Positions 23,249 to 31,941 of a stretch of DNA of 57,055 bases are shown piece by piece. Under the pieces are notes generated by a model. It was not told where the DNA came from, ran no database searches, and was given only the letters and a program-made list of their open reading frames with translations. Source of the stretch: Peptococcaceae bacterium (lineage in GTDB: Bacteria > Bacillota > UBA994); NCBI GenBank assembly GCA_018334055.1, contig JAGXSS010000004.1, forward strand, positions 1-57,055. The letters run 5' to 3'. Both the position numbers and the translations under genes were made by a program. The first letter of the stretch is position 1; the number at the start of each line of letters is the position of its first letter.

Positions 23249-24625
23249 TTAGAGGATCTGGCCCTTATGGGCGGGAATAAATCGGCCGGCCCCGCGCTCG
23301 CCACAAAATTGACCATCCCGAAAGATCACTTGCCCGCGGAGTAGCGTGAGCCGGGGATACCCCTTGACTTTCCACCCCTCAAAAAGAGTGTAGCCCGCGG
23401 CAGAATGCTGCTCGAGGGCCGTGATAGTCACCTCCTTGACAGGGTCAAAGATGACCATGTCGGCATCGCTGCCCACGGCTATAGTGCCTTTTTGTGGGTA
23501 GATGCCAAAGATGCGGGCCGGATTGCTCGACAAAAGTTGTACTAGTCGGGGCAACTCGATTCGCCCCTTGCCCACACCTTCGGTGTAGAGCAAAGGCAGG
23601 AGGGTTTCCGAACCTGGCACCCCCGGCATGATCTCAAAGCACAGGGATGAAGCCTCTTTTTGTTGCCGGGTATACGAACAGTGGTCGGTTGTCACCACCT
23701 GCAACGTACCATCGGCCAAAGCAGCCCAGAGAGCGTCGTTGTTCGCCGCTTCCCGCAGTGGTGGGTTCATAATATAGAGCGCTGCACCTGTTTCTCGGTA
23801 CCTACCTTCATTCAACAACAGGTAGTGCGGACAGGTCTCCCCCATAATCAGTAGCCCCGCACGCCTGGCATCGGCTATGGCTTTAGCGCCTTCTCCGCTA
23901 GACACATGCACTATGTAGAGCGGGCACTCTAGCTCGGCGGCCATCTCGATCAACCCCTTGATGGCCGTCACTTCAGCCTCTATAGGGCGGCTTATGCCAT
24001 GGTACTGTTTATCGTCTTGGCCTGCCTGTCGCAATACGCGGCCAGCTTCCTGGATGAGAAGATCGTCCTCGGCATGCATGGTCGCTAAGATACCGGCATC
24101 CCGCGCCTTCACTAAGAGCAGACGCAAATCCTCTGTGTCGATTTTAAGGCTGGGGTGCGAGGTAAAAATTTCGCCCAGACTGGTGATGCCCTGCTCAGCT
24201 AAAGCCGCCAACTCAGGCACATCCTGTTGGCCAAATTTCGAAACCACGACATGCAGCGAAAAATCAATGGCAATGCCTTCCTCCGCCTCAAGGCGTCGCT
24301 TAAGTGCCGCCTCTGGCAATGATTCCCCCGTCATTGGGTCGGCGTAGTCTATGACTGTGGTCACTCCACCGGCAGCGGCGCTGACACTGCCTTGATAGAA
24401 ATCGTCTGCGGTGCGCACTCCGCGAGCACCGACCATGCCGTAATGGGTGTGCACATCAATCACGCCAGGCAACACGAGCATGCCGGTGGCATCTACTACA
24501 TCATGGCCCCCAGGGGGCACGATGGTTTCGCTAATTTCGACTATCTTCCCCTCGCGCACCAAGATATCGGCCCGTCGCTGCTTCTCTTCGCCAACGACCG
24601 TGCCGCCCCGTATCAACAAATCCAT
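23249..24625 (-). CDS. dihydropyrimidinase/hydantoinase-like cyclic amidohydrolase
   Basis: 458 residues. Metal motif PGVIDVHTHYG (near residue 58), His ligands in ATMHAED and YIVHVSSG, Asp in TTDHCSYT; C-terminal GTIAVGSDADMVIFDP closes the composite barrel. The position of the carboxylated Lys in dihydropyrimidinases (GxxSxKxFMAYK) reads GITSLGEIFTSH here, with His instead of Lys, so substrate or metal chemistry may differ. Hydrolysis of a cyclic ureide (dihydropyrimidine, hydantoin or related purine fragment) is likely. It lies 21 bases from the threonine synthase-like gene and belongs to the same array. Confidence 0.85.
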   Translation of the reverse strand: MDLLIRGGTVVGEEKQRRADILVREGKIVEISETIVPPGGHDVVDATGMLVLPGVIDVHTHYGMVGARGVRTADDFYQGSVSAAAGGVTTVIDYADPMTGESLPEAALKRRLEAEEGIAIDFSLHVVVSKFGQQDVPELAALAEQGITSLGEIFTSHPSLKIDTEDLRLLLVKARDAGILATMHAEDDLLIQEAGRVLRQAGQDDKQYHGISRPIEAEVTAIKGLIEMAAELECPLYIVHVSSGEGAKAIADARRAGLLIMGETCPHYLLLNEGRYRETGAALYIMNPPLREAANNDALWAALADGTLQVVTTDHCSYTRQQKEASSLCFEIMPGVPGSETLLPLLYTEGVGKGRIELPRLVQLLSSNPARIFGIYPQKGTIAVGSDADMVIFDPVKEVTITALEQHSAAGYTLFEGWKVKGYPRLTLLRGQVIFRDGQFCGERGAGRFIPAHKGQIL

Positions 24626-24646
24626 ATTCTCACCACCTGCGAAAAA

Positions 24647-25885
24647 TTAGCCAAGGAGCTCCTTGGGTAGGGCGGCCGCCAAATCGCGGAGATTAGGTTT
24701 GACTGAAAGTGGTTCGCCCACTGCCTGGCCGGCACTGTAGACATCTTTCAAACCATTGCCGGTGACGCAGAGCAAGACCCTTTCCTGCCGCCCGATCCTG
24801 CCTTGATCCAAAGCCTGCCTTAAGCCCGCCAGGCCGGCCACCCCAGCCGGTTCACCGAAGACGCCTGCCTTCCTGCCCAAAAGCGACATGGCTTGCAAAA
24901 TCTCCTCGTCTGACACCGTGGCCATGGTTCCACCCGAATCCCGCACGGCGCGCAGGGCTTTGTCTGGGTTTAGTGGTGCGCCAACCGCGATACTATCAGC
25001 CAATGTCCGCTCCTCCATCGGCAGTAATGCCTCACCGCTGTGGAAAGCGTTGCTGATGGGGCAACTGCCTGCAGCCTGAACGCCAAGCATCTTGGGCAGT
25101 CTGTCGATTAGTCCGATGGAATAGGCATCCACAAAGCCTTTCCAAGCACCGGCGATGGTGCAGCCATCGCCCACCGCAAAAACCACCCAGTCCGGCACTT
25201 GCCAGTCTAACTGCTCGCAAATTTCTAAGGAAACCGTCTTCTTCCCCTCGACCAGATAGGGGTTGATGGCTGCGTTGTGGTTGTACCATCCATATTCTTT
25301 TATGGCCTGCCGTGACAGTTCGATGGCCTCCAAGTAGCTGCCCTGCACACTGACCACTGTCGCCCCAAACACCAGCAATTGAGCTATCTTCCCGCGTGGG
25401 GCGCGCTGAGGAACAAAAATACAGGCCCTCCTGCCCAGTGCGGCGGCATTTCCTGCCAAGGCACTGGCGGCATTACCGGTCGAGGCACAGGCCACGGCAT
25501 TTTCCCCTGCCTCCATGGCCTTCGCCATTCCCACAGCAGCGGCTCTATCCTTTAGTGAACCTGTGGGGTTCTGTCCCTCGTCCTTGATTAAGAGAGTGTC
25601 AAGCCCAAGGATGCCAGCCAAGGCAGGTGCCTCGTAGATGGGAGTAAAGCCTACCCTAAGGGGTGTACGTGGGGTATGGGGTTCTACAGGCAGCAAAGGC
25701 AGGTAGCGCCACAATGAATACTCGCGCAAGTCACGAAAATACTCTCTGTTGACCTTTTCTGCCACTCGATCGTAATCATAAACCACTTCGAGTATCCCGG
25801 CACATGCTGCACAGGTGCAAGTACTCGGCAGAGCTTGTTGCTGCCTGCCGCAGTGCAAACAAATTAAATGTTTGACGTGTCGCAT
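24647..25885 (-). CDS. threonine synthase-like PLP enzyme
   Basis: 412 residues. N-terminal zinc-ribbon-like Cys pairs (LICLHCG and CTCAACAG) precede the PLP fold with the Schiff-base Lys in TGSLKDRAA (near residue 108) and the phosphate loop ACASTGNAAS. Sequence fits threonine synthase (phosphohomoserine to threonine). The surroundings, all nucleobase catabolism and transport, make an alternative such as beta-elimination of an amino acid product possible. ATG at 25885 has GGAGGA 8 bases upstream. Its start is just before the ABC permease stop. Confidence 0.8.
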   Translation of the reverse strand: MRHVKHLICLHCGRQQQALPSTCTCAACAGILEVVYDYDRVAEKVNREYFRDLREYSLWRYLPLLPVEPHTPRTPLRVGFTPIYEAPALAGILGLDTLLIKDEGQNPTGSLKDRAAAVGMAKAMEAGENAVACASTGNAASALAGNAAALGRRACIFVPQRAPRGKIAQLLVFGATVVSVQGSYLEAIELSRQAIKEYGWYNHNAAINPYLVEGKKTVSLEICEQLDWQVPDWVVFAVGDGCTIAGAWKGFVDAYSIGLIDRLPKMLGVQAAGSCPISNAFHSGEALLPMEERTLADSIAVGAPLNPDKALRAVRDSGGTMATVSDEEILQAMSLLGRKAGVFGEPAGVAGLAGLRQALDQGRIGRQERVLLCVTGNGLKDVYSAGQAVGEPLSVKPNLRDLAAALPKELLG

Positions 25886-25886
25886 G

Positions 25887-26819
25887 CTACCTGTCCTCCC
25901 GATCATAGTGTAGACCCAAGGCTGCCGGCGCGCCCAATTTTCGTGCCCGCCCTTGATAAGTTACAAATATTAACACCAAAATAGTAAAGATATAGGGCAT
26001 CATCTGCAGATAGAACGGCGAAATGGGCCACCCAAGGATTTGGATGCGAAACCCAAGTGCCGCGACACCCCCAAAAAGGTATGCTCCAAACATCGCCCGT
26101 ATTGGGTTCCAAGTGGCAAAAATTACTAACGCGATGGCAATCCAACCGCGGCCCGCCGTCATGCCATCTAGCCACACCGGAGCCAGAGCCAGGGTCAAAT
26201 AGGCACCCGCCAGACCGGCGAGCATGCCACCGATGATGACGCCAATATACCGGACCAAGTTTACATTGATGCCCACCGCATCGGCTGCCGCCGGGTCCTC
26301 GCCCACGGCCACAAAATTCTGACCGACTCTAGTCCAATATAAAAACACCCACACCAAAGGAACTAACAGGTAGGAGAGGTAGACCAACGGGTCATGCCGA
26401 AAAAATACTGTGCCAATTATTGGAAGCTCGGACAAAAATGGAAGGGGAGTGTCGGAGAAAGTTATCGGCAAAGGTACGCCGATGAGCCTGCGTCCGATTA
26501 AGCTGCTTATCCCAGTGCCAAAAATTGTAAGGGCCAACCCGGTCACAACTTGATTGGCCCGCATGGTGATGGAGAGAAAAGCATGGACAAAAGCCAAGGC
26601 TCCCCCCGCCAACATGGCGGAGGCAACTCCCAACCAAAGGTTGGCTGTGGCAACGGTGGTCAAAAAGCCCGCCACCGCGCCGACTAACATCATCCCCTCA
26701 ACTCCTAAATTTAACACCCCGGAGCGTTCCGCCAATAATTCCCCTAAGGCGGCATACAGTAGCGGGGTCCCGGCGGTGATGGCTGCGGTGAGGATGGCGA
26801 TATAGAAAGCAGAGTCCAA
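25887..26819 (-). CDS. nucleoside-type ABC transporter permease 2
   Basis: 310 residues with about eight to nine helices, of the branched permease family that works with BMP binding proteins (NupQ/YufQ-like). The segment GELLAERSGVLNLGVEGMMLVGA is diagnostic in its central part (NLGVEG), followed by the EAA-like region. TTG at 26819 has AAGGAG 10 bases upstream. It follows permease 1 with no gap and is presumably its heterodimer partner. Substrate inferred to be nucleosides or nucleobases from the neighbouring deaminases and hydroxylases. Confidence 0.88.
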   Translation of the reverse strand: MDSAFYIAILTAAITAGTPLLYAALGELLAERSGVLNLGVEGMMLVGAVAGFLTTVATANLWLGVASAMLAGGALAFVHAFLSITMRANQVVTGLALTIFGTGISSLIGRRLIGVPLPITFSDTPLPFLSELPIIGTVFFRHDPLVYLSYLLVPLVWVFLYWTRVGQNFVAVGEDPAAADAVGINVNLVRYIGVIIGGMLAGLAGAYLTLALAPVWLDGMTAGRGWIAIALVIFATWNPIRAMFGAYLFGGVAALGFRIQILGWPISPFYLQMMPYIFTILVLIFVTYQGRARKLGAPAALGLHYDREDR

Positions 26820-26820
26820 C

Positions 26821-27915
26821 TCAAACCAACTCCTTCCGACGGACAGTGAGGCGGTAGCGGGCGAATATGCTGCTGCCTAGCAAGAAGAAGAGGATGGCCC
26901 CTTGCAGCATAGAAACCACTGCCAACGGCAATCCGGCAATTTGCATACTGAAACCGCCCACTAAGAGGCCGGCCAACAAAAACGACACCAAGACCACATA
27001 ACCGGGATGCATCTGCGCTAGGGAGGCCACGATGATGGCTGTATAGCCGTAGCCGGGTGAAAAACCAGGTTGCAGGCGGCCATGGATGGCTGAAATTTCA
27101 GTCATGCCGGCGATGCCCGCCAATGCACCACTAATCAGCATCACCAAGATTATATTGCGCCGAATGTCCATGCCGGCATAGCGAGCTGCTCCCGGACTTT
27201 CACCGATAACCCTAACTTCATAGCCCCAGCGTGAATGGTAGAGGATGAAGTACAACAGCAAAGCTAGGGCCAGAGCAATGGCCAATCCCAAATGAATGCG
27301 CGTACCGGCAATTGATGGCAATCTGGCGGCGCTGCTAAAGGCACGCGTTATGGGAAAGCCCAACGAACCGGGGTCGCGCCAGGGGCCAAAGACCAAGTGG
27401 TCCACCCAAAATACTGCAATATAGTTTAATAGCAGTGTAATGATAGTTTCATTGGCCCCAAAGTAGGCCCGCGGGATGCCTGCCAAAAGGGCCCAAAAAG
27501 CTCCTGCCGCCATGCCGGCAAGCAACATGACCGGCAAGACTATATATGCTGGTGCTCCAGGCATCGACAGAGCCACCCCGCTGGCGGCGTATGCGCCCAT
27601 GTAGATTTGCCCTTCCGCGCCAATATTCCAGAGTAGCATGCGAAAAGCCAGAGCCACCCCCAGTCCGGCCAACATCAGAGGGATGGCCTTCACTGCAGTG
27701 TCCATCAGGCCAAAACGTGAAAAAAAGGCATGCGCAAACATACTGCGATACACACTTAGTGGGTTAAAACCTAAGAACAAGATAACCAGTCCCCCGACCA
27801 AGAGCGCGAGGCCGATCGAAATAAAGGGGATAGCCACATTAATTTGGGACGAAGATGTGAGACGTTTTTCCCATCGAAATACCCAGCCGCCAAAAGTTCC
27901 CTCTTTACTCCCCAT
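26821..27915 (-). CDS. nucleoside-type ABC transporter permease 1
   Basis: 364 residues, NupP/YufP-like. A short cytoplasmic N-terminus is followed by about nine helices; the motifs LMLAGLGVALAFR, NIGAEGQIYMGA and GANETIITLLLNYIA are typical of this permease type. The ATG overlaps the stop of the ATPase gene. Forms the membrane channel with permease 2. Confidence 0.9.
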   Translation of the reverse strand: MGSKEGTFGGWVFRWEKRLTSSSQINVAIPFISIGLALLVGGLVILFLGFNPLSVYRSMFAHAFFSRFGLMDTAVKAIPLMLAGLGVALAFRMLLWNIGAEGQIYMGAYAASGVALSMPGAPAYIVLPVMLLAGMAAGAFWALLAGIPRAYFGANETIITLLLNYIAVFWVDHLVFGPWRDPGSLGFPITRAFSSAARLPSIAGTRIHLGLAIALALALLLYFILYHSRWGYEVRVIGESPGAARYAGMDIRRNIILVMLISGALAGIAGMTEISAIHGRLQPGFSPGYGYTAIIVASLAQMHPGYVVLVSFLLAGLLVGGFSMQIAGLPLAVVSMLQGAILFFLLGSSIFARYRLTVRRKELV

Positions 27916-29444
27916 CAGCCTAAGGCCACCTCACTTGCCCTCGCCCCCGCCATCATCAAGCCCACTTCGTCCAAATTAGCTTGCTTAATCGGCAGAATGC
28001 CCATTATCTGTCCTTCGAAGATAACCGCCACGCGGTCAGCCAACTTAAAAATTTCATCGAGATCTTCCGAAACCAACAGTATGCTTGTTCCTTGATTCCT
28101 TTGCTCGACCAGGAGCTGATGAATGTATTCGGTGGCCGCTACATCTAAGCCGCGCACCGGATATACGGCGATGATTAGGTCCGGTCCGGCCGATACTTCC
28201 CGCGCCAACAGCAACTTTTGCAGATTCCCACCGGACATCAACCTCACCGGTGAATCTAAAGTTGCCGTCTTAACCCCAAAGGCGGTGACAAGTTGTTCTG
28301 CTCGCTGCCGTATCGCCTTGTGATCCAACCAATATCCCGGGCAGACTGACCGATCGCGGTATGATTTCAGAATGGCATTCTCCATTATGGCCATGTTGGG
28401 CACAAGACCCATACCTTTGCGATCCTCAGGGATATGACCTACCCCTGCATCGATGAGCTGCCTTGCCGAGCAGGATGTGACATCTTGACCATGAAGCCAA
28501 AATCGGCCGGTAGTAATGGGCCTAAGACCGGTAACAACCTCAGCCAGTTCGCGTTGTCCGTTTCCGGCGACGCCGGCAAAGGCAATAATCTCCCCTTTAG
28601 TAACCGTTAACGAAACATTACGCAAAGACGGCAGGCCCCGGTCATTTAAAGCGCAGACCCCTTCCAGGCGGAGGATCTCCTGCTGATTCGTGTTGGGAGG
28701 TTTAGATATCTCTGGGGAAAGCTCCCTGCCGACCATGAGATGAGCAAGTTCTTTGATACTGGTCTCTGCTTTCTCTCGCACTGCGACCGAGCGACCATTG
28801 CGCAGCACCGTGATGCGGTCGGCATAGGCCATCACCTCATGTAATTTGTGGGTGATAAAGATAACAGTCTTGCCACTTTCCGCCAATTGACGTAAATTGC
28901 GAAAAAGTTCCTTGACCTCCTGCGGAGTAAGTACGGCGGTGGGTTCGTCAAGGATTAAAATCTGCGCCCCCCGATAAAGCATCTTCATGATCTCTACACG
29001 CTGCTGCTCGCCAACTGACAACTGCCATATTTTCGCTTTGGGCTCCACTGCCATACCATAGGTAGCGGCTAAAGTAGCTATTTTTTGTTCTACCACCTGC
29101 GGACGCCACCAAAAACCCTCCTGGCGCATGCCCAGAGTAATGTTCTCAGCTACGGTAAAGGAGCGTACCAGTCGAAAGTGCTGATGAACCATCCCTACGC
29201 CCTGCAGTACGGCGTCCCGCGGGGCGCGAAAGTTAACCACCTCGCCCCGGATACTAATTTCGCCTTCATCAGGCCAATAAAGGCCAGTCAATATATTCAT
29301 TAAAGTGCTCTTGCCGGCTCCGTTTTCGCCGAGTAAGGCATGTATTTCTCCGTGTTGGGCATAAAAATCCACCCGGTCATTGGCCAACACTCCCGGAAAT
29401 CTCTTCGTAATCTTTCTCATAGCTAGGGTCGCCCCAGCACTCAT
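27915..29444 (-). CDS. nucleoside-type ABC transporter ATP-binding protein
   Basis: 509 residues with two fused nucleotide-binding domains, as in RbsA/NupO proteins. First domain: Walker A GENGAGKST (near 40), signature LSVGEQQRVEI, Walker B ILILDEPTAVLTP. Second domain: GVAGNGQRE in place of a strict Walker A, signature LMSGGNLQKLLLARE, and AVYPVRGLDVAAT instead of a clear Walker B, so the second site is degenerate as usual. Follows the binding-protein genes after a strong intergenic hairpin. Confidence 0.92.
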   Translation of the reverse strand: MSAGATLAMRKITKRFPGVLANDRVDFYAQHGEIHALLGENGAGKSTLMNILTGLYWPDEGEISIRGEVVNFRAPRDAVLQGVGMVHQHFRLVRSFTVAENITLGMRQEGFWWRPQVVEQKIATLAATYGMAVEPKAKIWQLSVGEQQRVEIMKMLYRGAQILILDEPTAVLTPQEVKELFRNLRQLAESGKTVIFITHKLHEVMAYADRITVLRNGRSVAVREKAETSIKELAHLMVGRELSPEISKPPNTNQQEILRLEGVCALNDRGLPSLRNVSLTVTKGEIIAFAGVAGNGQRELAEVVTGLRPITTGRFWLHGQDVTSCSARQLIDAGVGHIPEDRKGMGLVPNMAIMENAILKSYRDRSVCPGYWLDHKAIRQRAEQLVTAFGVKTATLDSPVRLMSGGNLQKLLLAREVSAGPDLIIAVYPVRGLDVAATEYIHQLLVEQRNQGTSILLVSEDLDEIFKLADRVAVIFEGQIMGILPIKQANLDEVGLMMAGARASEVALG

Positions 29445-29468
29445 GTTGCCTCCCCCTCACTGAGATTT

Positions 29469-29497
29469 GCCTAGATGGGGAATCACCCCATCTAGGC
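29469..29497 (-). terminator. strong intercistronic hairpin
   Basis: A perfect 12-bp stem (GCCTAGATGGGG with CCCCATCTAGGC, 5-base loop) between the binding-protein and ATPase genes. No U-run follows in the minus-strand reading, so it is more likely an mRNA-stabilising or partial-termination hairpin that keeps binding protein in excess over the membrane complex than a full terminator. Confidence 0.65.
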
Positions 29498-29530
29498 TTA
29501 CCGTCTACCATGCCCTGCCTTGGAGGTCGT

Positions 29531-30652
29531 TTATCTCGCAGGCAAGGTGCCAATGACCCCTTCGACCAACCAGTTGATAGAAAGCATGTCGGCAACAGGC
29601 ATCCGGGTACCGGCAGGCACCCTCACTGTGCCGGCCTGGTCTTTGAGAGGACCGGTGAAGACAAAAAACTTATCGTCAATAATCTCCTGCCTCTTGGCCA
29701 GCACTCTCTCTTGCACAGGCTTTGGCACGAGGGCATCATTAAATGGGCCTAGGTCGACAATGTCAGGCATGGCCCATCTGTGCTGGGTACTAGTCCATGT
29801 GCCGGCACGAACAGACTCGAGTACGGTCTTATAGAAAGGAAACCAGTTCCAGACTGGCCCGGTCAGGGTGGCACGCGGAGCCATAAATCTCATATCCGAA
29901 TTGTTCCCGGTGCCAAAAGCGCCTCGCTCTTGCGCCGCCTGCTGTACGGCTGGCGAGTCCTGATGCTGTCCGATAACATCAGCCCCCGCATCTAGGAGGC
30001 TGATGGCGGCTTCCCTCTCCTTGGCCGGATCAAACCAGACATTGGTCCAGACTACTTGGACTGTAGCCGCTGGGTTAACCAAGCGTGCGCCGAGAGTGAA
30101 GGCATTTAGCCCGAGGATAACCTCAGGAATGGGATGAGCGGCTACGTACCCAAGTCGATTAGTCTTCGTTGTCAACCCAGCCACCATGCCCGCGAGGAAT
30201 CGAGGGTCCTCCACCCGGCCAAAGTAGGTACTCAGGTTCGGAGCGGTTTTAAAGCCCGTGGCGTGCATGAACTTGACATTGGGGTACTGCTGAGCGAGGT
30301 TAACCATGAAGTCCATGTAACCGAAGCTGGTGCCAAAGATGACGGTAGCCCCTTGTTGAATCATCTCACGGACGACGCGCTCAAAATCGGCTCCCGGAGG
30401 GACGCTCTCGACAAACAGGGTCTCAACCCATGGCAGATCGTTCTCTATTTGAAGTCGCGCTTGATTGTGAGCAAAGGTCCAACCTGCATCACCGATGGAA
30501 CCTACAAAGACGAAGCCGACCTTTAGAGGCGTTGTAACATCGACGGGATCGGGTTGCTGAGCCTGCCTGACCATGACGGTGACTACGATAGCCAAGGCAA
30601 GCACCACGACTACAGCCACGAGCTTTAAATTAAGTCCTTTAACGTTTGCCAC
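29531..30652 (-). CDS. BMP-family nucleoside-binding protein (copy 1)
   Basis: 373 residues, BmpA/Med-type periplasmic-binding fold: GFVFVGSIGDAGWTFAH near residue 45, GTSFGYMDFM, and a C-terminal VPAGTRM segment. The N-terminus is one hydrophobic helix (residues 9-27) with no lipobox Cys, so it appears anchored by an uncleaved signal rather than lipid. GTG at 30652 has AAGGAGG about 11 bases upstream. Paralogous to copy 2 immediately upstream; feeds the ABC transporter downstream. The 140 bases between the two copies hold no recognised element. Confidence 0.88.
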   Translation of the reverse strand: MANVKGLNLKLVAVVVVLALAIVVTVMVRQAQQPDPVDVTTPLKVGFVFVGSIGDAGWTFAHNQARLQIENDLPWVETLFVESVPPGADFERVVREMIQQGATVIFGTSFGYMDFMVNLAQQYPNVKFMHATGFKTAPNLSTYFGRVEDPRFLAGMVAGLTTKTNRLGYVAAHPIPEVILGLNAFTLGARLVNPAATVQVVWTNVWFDPAKEREAAISLLDAGADVIGQHQDSPAVQQAAQERGAFGTGNNSDMRFMAPRATLTGPVWNWFPFYKTVLESVRAGTWTSTQHRWAMPDIVDLGPFNDALVPKPVQERVLAKRQEIIDDKFFVFTGPLKDQAGTVRVPAGTRMPVADMLSINWLVEGVIGTLPAR

Positions 30653-30793
30653 TTCTCTAGCACCCTCCTTATTTTACACCGTTATACCTGTCGACCTTGA
30701 ACCGCAGCTGGGCTAGCGCCCGATGGCAACATACTTAACTTTTGCCTTACTCTACCCCTCCCCTAAAGTCCATCTTCACCTCGTATGGCCAGG

Positions 30794-31918
30794 CTAACGG
30801 CGGACTGGCAGTGTCCCTATTACTCCTTCAACCAGCCAGTACATTGCTAGCACATCGGCAGTTTCCATTCGAACTCCAGGCGGGATTACCACAGTGCCCG
30901 CTTGGTCTTTGATGGGACCGCTGAAAACAAGATACTTGTCATCGATGATTTGCTGCCGCTTAGCCAGCACTCTCTCCTGCACCGTCTGTGGCACAAGTCC
31001 GTCGCCGAATGGGGCCAGGTCGATGATATCCGGCATCGGCCACATGTGTTGCGCATTGGTCCAAGTGCCATCGCGAACCGAACGCACCACATCCACATAA
31101 AACGGACCCCAGTTCCAGGCGACACTCGCCAAGGTAGCTCGCGGCGCCATATGACGCGTGTCCGAATTCATGCCCATGGCATATATCCCCCGTTCCTGTG
31201 CCGCCTGTTGCACAGCAGGCGAATCTTGATGATGGCCGAGCATATCAACGCCAGCATCAATCAGACTTAGGGCCGCCTCCCGCTCCTTGGCAGGATCAAA
31301 CCAGACATTCGTCCAGACGACCTGGACTGTGGCCTCTGGGTTGACCAAGCGTGCACCTAGGGTAAAGGCATTGAGCCCGCGGATAACCAACGGAATGGGA
31401 TGGGGGGCTACATATCCGATGCGATTGTTCTTGGTCATCAAGCCAGCCAGCATGCCCGTGAGAAACTTAGGATCCTCAAGCCTGCCATGATAGGTGGCCA
31501 TATTAGGAGCGACCTTGAACCCTGAAACATGCATGAATTTGACATCGGGATGCTGCTGAGCGAGGTCAACCATGAAGTCCATGTAGCCGAAACTGGTGCC
31601 GAAGATAACGGTGGCACCTTGTTGAATCATCTCCCGGACGACACGCACAAAGTCAGCCCCCGGAGGAACACGCTCGACAAACATGGTCTCGACCCCTGGC
31701 AGCTCTCTCGCTAAAAACTGTCGGCCTTGATCATGGGCAAAGGTCCAGCCGGCATCGCCGATGGAACCCACAAAGACGAAGCCGACCTTGATAGGTGCAG
31801 TGACATCAACAGGGTCTGGTTGCTGAGCCAGCCTGGTCATGGCGGCGACTACGACAACCAATGCAAACATCACGACCAAAGCCACGAGCTTTAGATTGAG
31901 TCCTTTAGTTTCCTTCAC
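30794..31918 (-). CDS. BMP-family nucleoside-binding protein (copy 2)
   Basis: 374 residues, clearly homologous along its whole length to copy 1 (shared GSIGDAGWTFAH, GTSFGYMDFMV, NVWFDPAKEREAA, GTLPVR end). It also has a single N-terminal hydrophobic helix and no lipobox Cys. GTG at 31918 has AAGGAGG 8 bases upstream and was preferred to the TTG one codon earlier. Differences are spread through the binding cleft region (for example AMGMNSDTRHM here against TGNNSDMRFM), so the two copies may bind different nucleosides or bases for one transporter. Confidence 0.88.
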   Translation of the reverse strand: MKETKGLNLKLVALVVMFALVVVVAAMTRLAQQPDPVDVTAPIKVGFVFVGSIGDAGWTFAHDQGRQFLARELPGVETMFVERVPPGADFVRVVREMIQQGATVIFGTSFGYMDFMVDLAQQHPDVKFMHVSGFKVAPNMATYHGRLEDPKFLTGMLAGLMTKNNRIGYVAPHPIPLVIRGLNAFTLGARLVNPEATVQVVWTNVWFDPAKEREAALSLIDAGVDMLGHHQDSPAVQQAAQERGIYAMGMNSDTRHMAPRATLASVAWNWGPFYVDVVRSVRDGTWTNAQHMWPMPDIIDLAPFGDGLVPQTVQERVLAKRQQIIDDKYLVFSGPIKDQAGTVVIPPGVRMETADVLAMYWLVEGVIGTLPVRR

Positions 31919-31941
31919 CAAACTGCCCTCCTTCTAGTTTT

